Shown here: one piece after another, positions 50,946-58,877 of the stretch | Position numbering within the stretch: the first letter of the stretch is position 1 | Layout of the letters: each line of letters starts with the position of its first letter | Source: 13-2-20CM-68-14 sp051955535 | GTDB lineage: Bacteria; Actinomycetota; Thermoleophilia; Gaiellales; Gaiellaceae | Assembly: GCA_051955535.1 (NCBI GenBank) | Contig: JBQCGP010000047.1 | Span: 1 to 64,000, forward strand | Direction of reading: 5' to 3' | DNA length: 64,000 nucleotides | The notes under the pieces: model-generated | What the model was told of the DNA's origin: nothing | What the model saw: only the letters and a program-made list of their open reading frames with translations | The model's database searches: none | Translations under genes and position numbers: made by a program

Positions 50946-51431
50946 GTGAAGGTTCTGGGTATCGACCCGGGCACTGCAGCGTGCGGATGGGGAATAGTCC
51001 ACGAAAGAGGAGGCCGCCTCCGGGCGGTGGAGTGGGACTGCTGGCGAACCCCCGCGGGACGCCGCCCCGAGCTGCGCCTCAAGACGATCTTCGACGGCGT
51101 TCAGGAACTGATAGCGGAGTTTGCGCCGGACGCCGTCGCGCTCGAGGAGTCTTTCGTCGGCGTCGACGCCCGCACCGCGCTCTCCGTCGGTCAGGCGCGA
51201 GGTGCCGTCATGGTCGCGGCCGCGGCCGCCGGCGTCGACTGCGCTGAGTACGCACCCGCGCGCGTGAAGCAGACGGTCTGTGGCTACGGCCGCGCCGAGA
51301 AGGCCCAGGTGCAGCGGATGGTGATGGCGATCCTCGGCCTCAAGCAGCCGCCGACGCCGAACCACGCCGCAGACGCGCTGGCCGTGGCGATCTGCCACGC
51401 GCTCGCACCGCCACTGTTGAAGATCGCCTAA
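50946..51431 (+). CDS. ruvC: Holliday junction resolvase RuvC
   Basis: A 161-residue RNase-H-fold nuclease. The first catalytic Asp is in VLGIDPGTAACGWG (residue 7). A Glu is in VALEESFVGVDARTALSVGQARG, and C-terminal Asp residues are in PNHAADALAVAICHAL. It cuts four-way DNA junctions moved by RuvAB. The GTG start has no ribosome site but an upstream TAACCT at leaderless distance. It is separated from yebC and from ruvA by intergenic repeats, unlike the tight ruvA-ruvB coupling. Confidence 0.95.
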   Translation: MKVLGIDPGTAACGWGIVHERGGRLRAVEWDCWRTPAGRRPELRLKTIFDGVQELIAEFAPDAVALEESFVGVDARTALSVGQARGAVMVAAAAAGVDCAEYAPARVKQTVCGYGRAEKAQVQRMVMAILGLKQPPTPNHAADALAVAICHALAPPLLKIA

Positions 51432-51448
51432 GGGATCCTTCCGGCCAG

Positions 51449-51551
51449 TCTGGGGTCAGACCCCGGACATGTCGGTTGGTCCAATCGCTGTGACGGCGCG
51501 CTGAACGGTCGTCTCGAAGAGCCTCGTCTGGGGTCAGACCCCCGACGTGTC
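51449..51551. repeat. Two direct copies of a hairpin motif between ruvC and ruvA
   Basis: TCTGGGGTCAGACCCC followed by GGACATGTC (51449-51473) recurs 78 bp later as TCTGGGGTCAGACCCC, CGACGTGTC (51527-51551). GGGGTCAGACCCC is itself a hairpin. These resemble REP-type elements but differ in sequence from the GGGACTGTCCC family nearby. Confidence 0.75.
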
Positions 51552-51590
51552 TCGAACGGCCAGACCGGCAGGATCGTCCGACCTCGCGCC

Positions 51591-51596
51591 TAACCT
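51591..51596 (+). promoter_or_regulatory. -10 element (TAACCT) of ruvA, leaderless type
   Basis: CCTAACCT ends 6 nt before the ATG at 51603, the same as at ruvC. Confidence 0.5.
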
Positions 51597-51602
51597 GACC
51601 GC

Positions 51603-52175
51603 ATGATCTCGCGGCTTCGCGGGGAGGTCGTGGCGCGCTCGGCGAGCGGTGTCGTCATCGACGTCGGCGGCGTCGGCTACGTCGTCAACCCCACGGCCAG
51701 CGCGCGCCGCAAGGCGGAGCCCGGGGGAGAGGTGATCCTCGAGACCTACCTGCACGTGCGCGAGGACGCGCTGCAGCTGTTCGCCTTCGCCGAGCCGGCC
51801 GAGCGCGAGCTGTTCGAGCTGCTGCTCTCGGTGCAGGGCGTCGGCCCAAAGGTCGCGCTCGCGATCGTGTCCGGCTCGTCGCCGGACGAGTTGCGCCGGG
51901 CTATCGCGCTGGAGGACACCGCGCGCTTCGTGGCGATCCCCGGCATCGGCAAGAAGACGGCGCAGCGGGTGGTCATGGAGCTGCAGGAGAAGCTCGGCGC
52001 GGTCGGCGAAGCGGCGGAACCCACTCTGCTGGAGCCCAAGCCGCACCTCGTCGCGCGCGATGCGCTCGTCGAGCTCGGATACTCGATCGCCGAGGCTGAG
52101 ACCGCGCTCGCCGACACAGATCCGGAGGCGCCGCCGGAGGAACGGGTGCGCGAGGCGTTGAAGAAGGCGGCTTGA
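51603..52175 (+). CDS. ruvA: Holliday junction branch-migration protein RuvA
   Basis: A 190-residue protein. The N-terminal OB fold begins MISRLRGEVVARSASGVVIDVGGVGYVV. Two helix-hairpin-helix units follow (LLSVQGVGPKVALAIVSG and FVAIPGIGKKTAQRVVMEL). A C-terminal three-helix domain binds RuvB (ARDALVELGYSIAEAETAL). It holds the four-way junction for RuvB. The stop overlaps the TTG start of ruvB by 4 bp. Confidence 0.95.
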   Translation: MISRLRGEVVARSASGVVIDVGGVGYVVNPTASARRKAEPGGEVILETYLHVREDALQLFAFAEPAERELFELLLSVQGVGPKVALAIVSGSSPDELRRAIALEDTARFVAIPGIGKKTAQRVVMELQEKLGAVGEAAEPTLLEPKPHLVARDALVELGYSIAEAETALADTDPEAPPEERVREALKKAA

Positions 52176-53206
52176 CAAGCCAAGCGGCGGAAGAGACGCA
52201 GTTCCTCGCCCCGGTGATCAGGCCGGAAGAGGACGAGCTCGAACGGTCGCTCCGCCCCCGGACCCTGGACGACTTCATCGGCCAGGACCGCGTCAAGGAG
52301 CAGCTCGCGATCACGCTCGAAGCCGCCCGTGCCCGCAACGAGGCGCTCGATCACCTGCTCCTGATCGGCCCGCCTGGACTCGGCAAGACGAGCCTCGCCT
52401 ACATCGCGCGGGAGGAGCTCGGCGTCGGCCTGCGTACGGTCGCCGGGCCTGCGCTCGAGCGGAAGGGCGACGTGGCGGCGATCCTGACGGGCCTCAGTGA
52501 GCGCGACGTCCTCTTCGTGGACGAGATTCACCGCCTCTCTCGGGCCGTCGAGGAGATCCTCTACCCGGCTCTGGAGGACTTCCGGCTCGACATCGTCGTC
52601 GGCCAGGGGCCCGCCGCACGGACGCTGACGCTCGACCTGCCTCCATTCACGCTGATCGGCGCGACCACGCGCACCGGGCTGCTGACGACGCCGCTTCGCG
52701 ACCGGTTCGGGATGACGTTCCGGCTCGAGCACTACGAGCCGCCCGAGCTCGCCGCGATCGTCTCCCGATCGGCCCGCATCCTCGGTGTCGAGATCTCGAA
52801 CGAGGCGGCGGCCGAGATCGCCGGCCGGGCGCGCGGCACGCCTAGGATCGCCAACCGGATCCTGCGCCGCGTCCGCGACGTTGCCGAGGTGCGCCACGAG
52901 GGCAAGATCTCGCTCGAGATCGCTCGGGAAGCGCTCGAGCTGATGGAGGTGGACGGCGACGGCCTCGAGCGCTCGGACCGCGCCTTGCTTCGCGCGATCC
53001 TCGAGAAGTTCGACGGCGGGCCGGTGGGCCTCTCGACGCTGGCGGTCACGCTCGGCGAGGAGCCGGACACGATCGAGGACGTCTACGAGCCGTACCTCCT
53101 CCAGCTCGGCTTCATCCAGCGCACGCCGCGCGGCCGTGTGATCACGAAGCTCGGCCGCCGCCACATCGGCGGGAGCCTGGCCGTCGAGCCGAGCAGGCTG
53201 TTCTAG
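52172..53206 (+). CDS. ruvB: Holliday junction branch-migration helicase RuvB
   Basis: A 344-residue AAA+ motor: SLRPRTLDDFIGQDRVKEQLAITLEAA, Walker A IGPPGLGKTSLAY, Walker B VLFVDEIHRLSRAVEEILYPALED, sensor TLIGATTRTGLLTTPLRDRFG with its arginine finger, and the winged-helix end VYEPYLLQLGFIQRTPRGRVIT. It pumps DNA through the RuvA-bound junction. The TTG start overlaps ruvA (TTGA). A small gene follows after 4 bp. Confidence 0.96.
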   Translation: MTSQAAEETQFLAPVIRPEEDELERSLRPRTLDDFIGQDRVKEQLAITLEAARARNEALDHLLLIGPPGLGKTSLAYIAREELGVGLRTVAGPALERKGDVAAILTGLSERDVLFVDEIHRLSRAVEEILYPALEDFRLDIVVGQGPAARTLTLDLPPFTLIGATTRTGLLTTPLRDRFGMTFRLEHYEPPELAAIVSRSARILGVEISNEAAAEIAGRARGTPRIANRILRRVRDVAEVRHEGKISLEIAREALELMEVDGDGLERSDRALLRAILEKFDGGPVGLSTLAVTLGEEPDTIEDVYEPYLLQLGFIQRTPRGRVITKLGRRHIGGSLAVEPSRLF

Positions 53207-53210
53207 CGAT

Positions 53211-53537
53211 ATGTCCGAGCCGTGGCTCCCGAGCGGCGCTTCGCTCGACGACTTCGTGACGCGTATCCACGCACAGATCGCGAGCTTCGCCGAGGAGCAT
53301 GGTCTCGCCCGGGCGAAGGTCGAGGTCGAACTGCGCGACGGAGCCGTACACATCCTCGACACGATCTCCGCCGAGCCCGGCTACGGCTTCGTGACGCTCT
53401 GCCCGCATCGAGAAGACGACGATTCCGAGGAGCTGATCGTCCCGCTCTCCACGGTTACGCAGATCCGTATCTCGCCGGCAGAGAAGGAGCCGCAGTTCGG
53501 CTTCACGCTGCCGGACGAGCCGCCGTTCGGCTCGTAG
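53211..53537 (+). CDS. Small hypothetical protein downstream of ruvB
   Basis: A 108-residue acidic protein starting 4 bp after the ruvB stop. The visible layout is an N-terminal helix (SLDDFVTRIHAQIASFAEEHGLARAKVEVEL) and beta strands (GAVHILDTISAEPGYGFVTLCPHR...ELIVPLSTVTQIRISPAE). It looks conserved and cytoplasmic; the family is not recognised. The position suggests expression with the ruv genes, but a recombination role cannot be claimed. It is convergent with the propeller gene 9 bp away. Confidence 0.6.
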   Translation: MSEPWLPSGASLDDFVTRIHAQIASFAEEHGLARAKVEVELRDGAVHILDTISAEPGYGFVTLCPHREDDDSEELIVPLSTVTQIRISPAEKEPQFGFTLPDEPPFGS

Positions 53538-53546
53538 CCGGCAGCG

Positions 53547-54497
53547 TCAGCCGATGTGCAGACGGTCGATCTCGGTGCCGGCCGAGCTCGGCACCCAGAT
53601 GTCGCCGAATGCCGCCGCGGCGGGGAACGGACCCGGCCCGACCGGGACGACATCGATGACTCGGTTCGTCGCTGGATCGATCCGCGACACGGTGTTTGAG
53701 CCGTTGTTGGGCACGACGACGGTGCCGTCGGCGGCGATCGCCGCGTTGTCCGGCGCCTTCCCGACACGGATCGTCGCGACCACCTTGAGCCGCCGGGGGT
53801 CGACCCGCGAGACCGTGTTCGACTTGCCGTTCGACACCCAGACCGCGGTGCTCGAGACGGCGACCGATCGCGGAGCCCTCCCGACCGTGATGCTCCGGAG
53901 CTTGTTGGTGCGGGGATTGATTCTGTAGATCTTCCGCCCGAGCAACGCCCCGACCCAAACGGCGCCGGCGCCGTAGCGCAGGTTGGCGGGGCCGTTGAAG
54001 CCGGGGACGGAGATCTTCCTGGTCACCTTGTTCGTCTTCGGGTTGATCCGGGCGACAAAGTTCGACGTGCTACCGGTCGCCCAGACCGAGCCGGCGCCGA
54101 CGGTGATGTCCCAGATCTCGTCGCCCATCGGGATCCGCTTGACGACTTTCAGCGTCTGGGGGTCGACGCGGATGACGGAGGCGGAGGCGTAGCCGTCGAC
54201 CCAGACGCTCCCGCCGGCGATCGCGACTCCGCAGGGCCCGGGGCCGACGTCGATTCTGGCCGTGACAGTGTTCGTGGCAGGATCGATTCGCACGAGCGTC
54301 CCGTCGACATTGTTGGCGACCCAGAGATAGCCGAAGCCGCCGGCCTCGGAACAAGGGCCTTTGCCGGTCTCGATCCGCGCGACCACGGATGGCTTTCCGG
54401 CGAACTTGGGTGTCCCCGCTCCCGGCGCTGCTGCGACGAGGACGGCCGAGGCGGCGATGGGGATCGCGATCGTGATTCGTGCGTGTGCCCGGCTCAC
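53547..54497 (-). CDS. Exported YncE-like seven-blade beta-propeller protein
   Basis: A 316-residue protein with a signal peptide (about 1-27) and seven or so repeats of the form GSVWVTG...VVRIDPKTNKVTRKI (e.g. LWVANNVDGTLVRIDPATNTVTARIDVG, VWVSNGKSNTVSRVDPRRLKVVATIRVG). This is the YncE/virginiamycin-B-lyase-like propeller. No lyase active-site His pattern is evident, so a binding or structural role is more likely. TAACTT ends 8 nt before its GTG. It is divergent from the MocR regulator, with CCAGTT repeats between. Confidence 0.78.
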   Translation of the reverse strand: MSRAHARITIAIPIAASAVLVAAAPGAGTPKFAGKPSVVARIETGKGPCSEAGGFGYLWVANNVDGTLVRIDPATNTVTARIDVGPGPCGVAIAGGSVWVDGYASASVIRVDPQTLKVVKRIPMGDEIWDITVGAGSVWATGSTSNFVARINPKTNKVTRKISVPGFNGPANLRYGAGAVWVGALLGRKIYRINPRTNKLRSITVGRAPRSVAVSSTAVWVSNGKSNTVSRVDPRRLKVVATIRVGKAPDNAAIAADGTVVVPNNGSNTVSRIDPATNRVIDVVPVGPGPFPAAAAFGDIWVPSSAGTEIDRLHIG

Positions 54498-54537
54498 TGA
54501 GCGCCAAGTTAGAGATCGTCCTGGCCACTGTTAAGGT

Positions 54538-54567
54538 CCAGTTTCATGGCGATTTTCTGTACCAGTT
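54538..54567. promoter_or_regulatory. Direct CCAGTT repeats, candidate MocR operator
   Basis: CCAGTT at 54538-54543 and 54562-54567 is spaced 24 bp, in the gap between the divergent propeller and MocR genes. MocR/GabR-type regulators commonly bind direct repeats next to their own promoter. Confidence 0.35.
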
Positions 54568-55957
54568 GAGCGAGAGGAGCGGTGCTGCCGAGTTCCTCGC
54601 CGGGCTCGACCGGAGCAAGGACGAGACACTGACGAGGCAGCTCGAGCGCCAACTACGCGACGCCGTCCGCGGAGGCACCCTGCGTCCGGGCGCGCGCCTG
54701 CCCTCGACCCGCGGCCTGGCGGCGCAGCTGGGGGTCTCCCGCGGCCTCGTCGTCGCTGCATACGCGCAGCTGCGCGCCGAGGGCTACCTCGACCTGCGTC
54801 AGGGAGCCCCGCCGCGAGTCTCCGCGACCGCATCGCCCGCCGCACCTCCGCGCCCCGAGGCCCGCGATGAACTGCCGCGCTTCAATCTCCGTCCGGATCT
54901 GCCCGACTACTCGGCCTTTCCACGGGACGAGTGGCTCCGGTCGTACCGCCGCGCTCTCAAGGGTGCCGCCGACCAGGACCTCGCCTATGGCGATGTGCGT
55001 GGTGTACATGCGCTGCGGTTAGAGCTTGCCGAGTACCTCGGCCGCGTCCGGGGCCTGGTCGCCGAGCCCGAGCACACGTTCGTCTGCGCCGGCTTCTCGC
55101 AGGCGATCGGCTTGCTCGCGCGCGTCCTGCTCGCGGACGGGGCGCGCACGATCGCTGTCGAAGATCCGAGCCATGTCGTCATTCGGGAGATCGTCAGCCG
55201 GACCGGGCTCGAGACGGTGCCGATCGCGGTCGATGCCGACGGAATCGACGTAGACGCGCTCATCCGCGCGGCACCCGATGCGGTGCTCGTTACGCCGGCC
55301 CACCAGTTCCCGACCGGCGTCGTTCTCGCGCCTGAGCGGCGTGCGCGCCTGATCGAGTGGGCCGCGGAGGCGGGCGCGCTGATCGTCGAGGACGACTACG
55401 ACGCGGAGTTTCGCTACGACCGCGCGCCGATCGGGTCGCTGCAAGGCCTTGCCCCCGATTGCGTTGCCTATGTCGGTTCGACGAGCAAGACGCTGGCGCC
55501 GACAATGAGGCTCGGCTGGCTGCTCGCGCCGGCGCGCCTCGTCCGCCCACTCGCCGACGAGGTCCTCTTCTCCGTGATCGCGCCGCCGCGCCTGCAGCAA
55601 CTCGCCTTCGCAGACTTCCTGATCCGAGGTGAGCTCGACCGGCACCTGCGCCGGATGCGCCTCCGCTACCGGCGGCGCCGCGATGTGCTCGTGCGGTCGC
55701 TTGGGCGCGAGCTGCCGATCGTGAAGGTCGGCGGGATCGCCGCAGGGCTGCATGTCGTCGCCTGGTTCCCCCGTGACTACAGCGAGCGGCGCATTGTCGC
55801 CGAAGCCCGCAAGCGGCACATCGGTCTCTACGGCCTCGGTGAGCACCGGATCCGCACCCACCGCCGGCCTGCGCTGCTGCTCGGCTACGCGGTGGCCGGC
55901 GAGGCGACGATTCCCGCAGCGATTCGTGAGCTCGCCGCCGCGGTGGAAGCCGCTTAG
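54566..55957 (+). CDS. MocR-family regulator (GntR helix-turn-helix plus aminotransferase domain)
   Basis: 463 residues from a TTG at 54566, the most likely start. The open frame runs back to 54479 but would then overlap the opposing gene and its promoter region. The GntR winged helix lies at about 18-85 (LERQLRDAVRGGTLRPGARLPSTRGLAAQLGVSRGLVVAAYAQL). The fold type I aminotransferase domain is at about 115-455, with VEDPSHVVIRE, DDYDAEFRYDRAPIGSLQGL and the PLP Lys in VGSTSKTLAPTMRLGW (about 307). MocR proteins use PLP as a sensor and often control vitamin B6 or amine genes. Two PLP synthase genes lie nearby but are not adjacent. Confidence 0.87.
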   Translation: MSERSGAAEFLAGLDRSKDETLTRQLERQLRDAVRGGTLRPGARLPSTRGLAAQLGVSRGLVVAAYAQLRAEGYLDLRQGAPPRVSATASPAAPPRPEARDELPRFNLRPDLPDYSAFPRDEWLRSYRRALKGAADQDLAYGDVRGVHALRLELAEYLGRVRGLVAEPEHTFVCAGFSQAIGLLARVLLADGARTIAVEDPSHVVIREIVSRTGLETVPIAVDADGIDVDALIRAAPDAVLVTPAHQFPTGVVLAPERRARLIEWAAEAGALIVEDDYDAEFRYDRAPIGSLQGLAPDCVAYVGSTSKTLAPTMRLGWLLAPARLVRPLADEVLFSVIAPPRLQQLAFADFLIRGELDRHLRRMRLRYRRRRDVLVRSLGRELPIVKVGGIAAGLHVVAWFPRDYSERRIVAEARKRHIGLYGLGEHRIRTHRRPALLLGYAVAGEATIPAAIRELAAAVEAA

Positions 55958-56394
55958 AGGCCCAAGGCTCCGCGCAGCAGTTGGTCGAGCGGGAGCGACT
56001 GGACCGCCTGTCGTAGGAGCGACGCCAAGAAGCTCGGGAGGTCGCCCCTCTGCTCAGCCCGGTCGATCGCCGTCAGCATCCCCGCGCGGAGTGCGTTGTC
56101 GACCTTCTGGCGGTCGAAGTGCTTGTGCGGAAAGCCGCTGCCCCGGCTCAGCGACAGCACGAGCGCCTCCCGCGAGGTCCCGACCCGGCAGGCGGCGCCG
56201 TCGAGGCCGTCGAGGACGATGCGCTGGACCGTCGCGTCAATCCCGCTGCCCGCGAAACTGCGGCTGTGACAGGGGTTCGCGACCGTCTCCGAGCCATAGC
56301 CGGCAGCGCCCTTCCCGACCTCGACGACGACGAGGACGACCGCCGCGAGCAGGAGCAGGAACAGGACGAGACCCGCGCCGCGGGCGACCTTCAC
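55954..56394 (-). CDS. Small membrane-anchored protein coupled to MFS exporter
   Basis: 146 residues from a GTG that overlaps the MFS stop by 4 bp (GTGA). One N-terminal membrane helix (about 6-27, GLVLFLLLLAAVVLVVVEV) precedes an extracytoplasmic region with two Cys (NPCHSRSF and AACRVGTS) and a helical C-terminus (LPSFLASLLRQAVQSLPLDQLL). The family is not recognised. Coupling suggests it assists the exporter, for instance as an accessory subunit. Its stop overlaps the MocR stop from the other strand. Confidence 0.6.
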   Translation of the reverse strand: MKVARGAGLVLFLLLLAAVVLVVVEVGKGAAGYGSETVANPCHSRSFAGSGIDATVQRIVLDGLDGAACRVGTSREALVLSLSRGSGFPHKHFDRQKVDNALRAGMLTAIDRAEQRGDLPSFLASLLRQAVQSLPLDQLLRGALGL

Positions 56395-57737
56395 AGGAGC
56401 CTCCGGCGGAAGGCGAACGCGAGCACGAGCGCCGCCGCGGCAAAACCGGCGCACAGCAGGAATGCCGGCCGGAAGGCGCTGGTGATCGTGCTCTCGATCG
56501 CGCCGATGACGTCGTCGCGGACCGCCGCGAGCTTCGGATCGCTTCGTGCGCCGTGCGCGTTGAACGGTTTGCTGAGATCCGGCCGCTGGCCGTCGCGGAC
56601 CTGGTTGAACGCGCTGCGTAAGTCGAGCGCAACGGGGATCTTCTGGGACAGACCGATCGGGGCGTCGAGCATGACCGCGGTCGCCCGCAGCATCGCCCGG
56701 TCGCCCGCGGCCGGCAGCGACGACGCCAGGAGCGGCGCGATCGACGCCAGCGCGATCACCAGGCCGAGGTGGCGGATGCCGATCGTCAGGGTGCCGCTGC
56801 GTGTCAGCCCCGCGCGCAGGTCGAGGGCGGCGTTCGAAAGGACAGGGACGGCCAGGCCGAGACCGGCGCCGCACAGCCCGAGGGCCCAGAGCACGAAGAA
56901 GACGCTCGTCGAAGGCAGCAGCGCAAGGCCCACCAAACCGCCGACGAGCAGCGCGGCGCCTCCGCGAACGGCCCCGGCCCTCGAGAGCCGACGCTCGAGC
57001 GGGCGAACCGCCAGCGTGGCAGCCGGCAGGATGCTGACGATCGCCGCGCCGGCAATCGGCGAGTGCCCGAAGACCTCGATGACGAGCAGAACGGATAGGA
57101 AGAGCACGCCGACGAGGGCGCCGAAGATCAGGCCGAGGCATACGTTCGCCGGAACCGTTCGTGCGAGCCTGGGCCGGTAGCCCTCCTCGGCGATCGGATC
57201 GACGTGCGAGCGGACCGCCCCAAGCAGCCCGAGTGCGGCCACGGGGGCCTGGAACGCAAAGATCGCGCGCCAGTCGAAGAGCTGGGTCAGCACGCCGCCG
57301 AGCGCAGGGCCGAGCGCAGCGCCGAACGTCCCGGCGAGCGTCCAGATCGCGGCGCCGCGGGCGACCGAGCCGCTGAGCGCGGCGAGCACCGGCAGCGATC
57401 CGGCGAGGAGCAGCGCAGCACCGACACCCTGCACCGTTCGGGCCGCGATCAGGAACGGAAGGCTGTTCGCGAGCGCGCAGGCCGTCGAGGCGAGCACGAA
57501 TATCACGAGCCCGCCGGCGAGTACGGTGCCCGCCCGCAGGCGGTGCACGAAGACGATCAGCGCGAGCGCCACCGCGGCGACAGCCGCGTTGTACGCGGTC
57601 ACCACCCACGCCACGCCGTCGATCGACGTGTGCAGCTGGCCGTAGAGCTGGGGCAAGGCGAGAACGACGATCGACGAGTCGGCGAAGGCGATCGCGACTG
57701 CGGCGGCGACCAGCGCGGTGAGTGTGCGGCGCTGCAC
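56391..57737 (-). CDS. MFS transporter (DHA2/EmrB-like)
   Basis: A 448-residue protein with 12-14 hydrophobic segments. DSSIVVLALPQLYGQLHTSIDGVAWVVTAYN is the start of DHA2-type drug exporters. RTVQGVGAALLLAGSLPVLAAL is motif C-like, and GPALGGVLTQLFDWRAIFAFQAPVA is the typical family segment. The region around residues 345-425 (ASSLPAAGDRAMLRATAVMLDA...FNQVRDG) looks like a loop between the last helices. Proton-driven export of drugs or metabolites is likely. The GTG start is supported by the sequence. It is coupled downstream to a small membrane protein. Confidence 0.85.
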   Translation of the reverse strand: MQRRTLTALVAAAVAIAFADSSIVVLALPQLYGQLHTSIDGVAWVVTAYNAAVAAVALALIVFVHRLRAGTVLAGGLVIFVLASTACALANSLPFLIAARTVQGVGAALLLAGSLPVLAALSGSVARGAAIWTLAGTFGAALGPALGGVLTQLFDWRAIFAFQAPVAALGLLGAVRSHVDPIAEEGYRPRLARTVPANVCLGLIFGALVGVLFLSVLLVIEVFGHSPIAGAAIVSILPAATLAVRPLERRLSRAGAVRGGAALLVGGLVGLALLPSTSVFFVLWALGLCGAGLGLAVPVLSNAALDLRAGLTRSGTLTIGIRHLGLVIALASIAPLLASSLPAAGDRAMLRATAVMLDAPIGLSQKIPVALDLRSAFNQVRDGQRPDLSKPFNAHGARSDPKLAAVRDDVIGAIESTITSAFRPAFLLCAGFAAAALVLAFAFRRRLL

Positions 57738-57759
57738 TACGCGAGGACGCCTGTCGAAG

Positions 57760-58215
57760 CTAACGCCTGAACTGGAGCTCGTGCCAGGAAGGAATCGGCG
57801 CGACCTCGAGCAAGGCGCGCTCGCCGTTCGGGTCGACGTAGGCGAACTCGCCCGTCTCGTCCTCCCAGGCCACGTCGAGGCGCCCGTCCTTGACCCAGTG
57901 GTCGAGCCACGCGCCCCGGAAGACGAGCTTCCGAAGCCAGTAGACGAGCGACTCCCCGCTGACCAGCGACAGCTGCTCCCAATGGCGGACGAGGTAGAAG
58001 CCGAGCCCGCTGCGGGGGTCGGCGATCCGTCCGTCCGCCGTCAACTCGACGAGATCGGCCGTCTCCTCCTCGTCCAGGTCGTTGCCCCCGACGAGGCCCA
58101 GCTTCACGGCCGCCGCCGTTACACGCTGCTCGAAATCGAACGTGTTGAAACTGAAGTGGTAGCCCAGGAATTCGACGACGTAATCGTCCCCAGACGAGTA
58201 GGTTGGCTCGACCAC
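57760..58215 (-). CDS. Hypothetical protein
   Basis: A 151-residue cytoplasmic protein, mixed alpha/beta, not recognised. Distinct segments are DDYVVEFLGYHFSFNTFDFEQRV, ADPRSGLGFYLVRHWEQLSLVSGESLVYWLRKLVFRG and WEDETGEFAYVDPNGERALLEVAPIPSWHEL. TATCCT on the minus strand ends 7 nt before the GTG, matching the leaderless pattern. It lies just upstream of the MFS gene on the same strand (22-bp gap), so joint transcription is possible. Confidence 0.6.
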   Translation of the reverse strand: MVEPTYSSGDDYVVEFLGYHFSFNTFDFEQRVTAAAVKLGLVGGNDLDEEETADLVELTADGRIADPRSGLGFYLVRHWEQLSLVSGESLVYWLRKLVFRGAWLDHWVKDGRLDVAWEDETGEFAYVDPNGERALLEVAPIPSWHELQFRR

Positions 58216-58222
58216 GAGCAGA

Positions 58223-58228
58223 GGATAG
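58223..58228 (-). promoter_or_regulatory. -10 element (TATCCT), leaderless type
   Basis: On the minus strand TATCCT ends 7 nt before the GTG at 58215. It sits in a small GATAGC-CTC-GCTATC hairpin. Confidence 0.35.
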
Positions 58229-58238
58229 CCTCGCTATC

Positions 58239-58310
58239 GGCGTCGCTTGCGATGCCGTCCGAAGGTCGTGGCGGCTCTGCCGCTGCGACCGGCTAAACCC
58301 GGTTTCAGGG
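58239..58310 (+). repeat. Two-hairpin intergenic repeat, copy A
   Basis: GGCGTCGCTTGCGATGCC (hairpin 1) and GGTCGTGGCGGC-TCTG-CCGCTGCGACC (hairpin 2) are followed by GGCTAAACCCGG. It lies between divergent genes. Confidence 0.75.
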
Positions 58311-58345
58311 TCCAGCACCGGCCCGACCGTCGCCTCCGCCACGGC

Positions 58346-58351
58346 TAAAGT
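58346..58351 (+). promoter_or_regulatory. -10 element (TAAAGT), leaderless type
   Basis: TAAAGT ends 6 nt before the ATG at 58358. No ribosome site is present between them. Confidence 0.4.
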
Positions 58352-58357
58352 CGGTAC

Positions 58358-58639
58358 ATGAGCACGAGAGCGGCGGCGTTGTCGGGGTTCGTCATCGGCG
58401 GACTCGTCCTGGGAGTGGCGTGGCTGTTCGAGCTGCCGGCCGACCGGGTGGTCGTGCTCGCCCCGGTGATCGTCGTGGTTGCTGCGGTCGTCGCAGGGCT
58501 AGCCGTCTTTTGGTTTCGGGCGGCCGTGGACTCGTTCCGGGAGGCGAAGCGACCGAAGTTGATCCTCGGCGCCGCGGCGGCAGTGCTTGTGCTCGGCATC
58601 GTCCTAACGGTGCTCGGGGTCGAGCTCCCGCGCGAATAG
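58358..58639 (+). CDS. Small three-helix membrane protein
   Basis: A 93-residue protein with hydrophobic segments at about 7-24 (ALSGFVIGGLVLGVAWLF), 28-53 (DRVVVLAPVIVVVAAVVAGLAVFWF) and 70-90 (LILGAAAAVLVLGIVLTVLGV). A short charged loop (RAAVDSFREAKRPK) separates the last two. The family is not recognised. An upstream TAAAGT at 6 nt supports the start. It is followed by hairpins and repeat copy B before recJ. Confidence 0.6.
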   Translation: MSTRAAALSGFVIGGLVLGVAWLFELPADRVVVLAPVIVVVAAVVAGLAVFWFRAAVDSFREAKRPKLILGAAAAVLVLGIVLTVLGVELPRE

Positions 58640-58684
58640 CGCCCGGACCGTTACGGGTCTGCGCCGGATCTGTGACCTTTGCTG

Positions 58685-58707
58685 GCCGCCGTCCAAAAAA
58701 CGGCGGC
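58685..58707 (+). terminator. Possible terminator hairpin after small membrane protein
   Basis: GCCGCCGT and ACGGCGGC form a perfect 8-bp stem around CCAAAAA. There is no T-run after it, so it is only a possible terminator. Confidence 0.35.
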
Positions 58708-58730
58708 AGGATGAGAATCCCGTCCTCGTT

Positions 58731-58869
58731 CCGTCCGGGCGCCTCCCTACCGCGAAGGCGTCGCTTGCGACGCCGCTGAGAGGTCGTGGCGGCTTTGCCG
58801 CCGCGGCCGTTTTCCACGGCGGCACCCATGCGCTGGCGGTACTTGCCGTCCGGACGCCTCCCTACCGTG
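58731..58869 (+). repeat. Duplicated 24-bp segment upstream of recJ, flanking repeat copy B
   Basis: CCGTCCGGGCGCCTCCCTAC at 58731 and CCGTCCGGACGCCTCCCTAC at 58846 are each extended by a few bases (24 bp, two mismatches) and lie 115 bp apart. The second copy ends 8 nt before the recJ ATG. Confidence 0.6.
58757..58816 (+). repeat. Two-hairpin intergenic repeat, copy B
   Basis: GGCGTCGCTTGCGACGCC is followed by GGTCGTGGCGGC-TTTG-CCGCCGCGGCC. It is the best-paired copy of the family and lies directly upstream of recJ between the two 24-bp direct repeats. Confidence 0.75.
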
Positions 58870-58877
58870 GACTGCCC

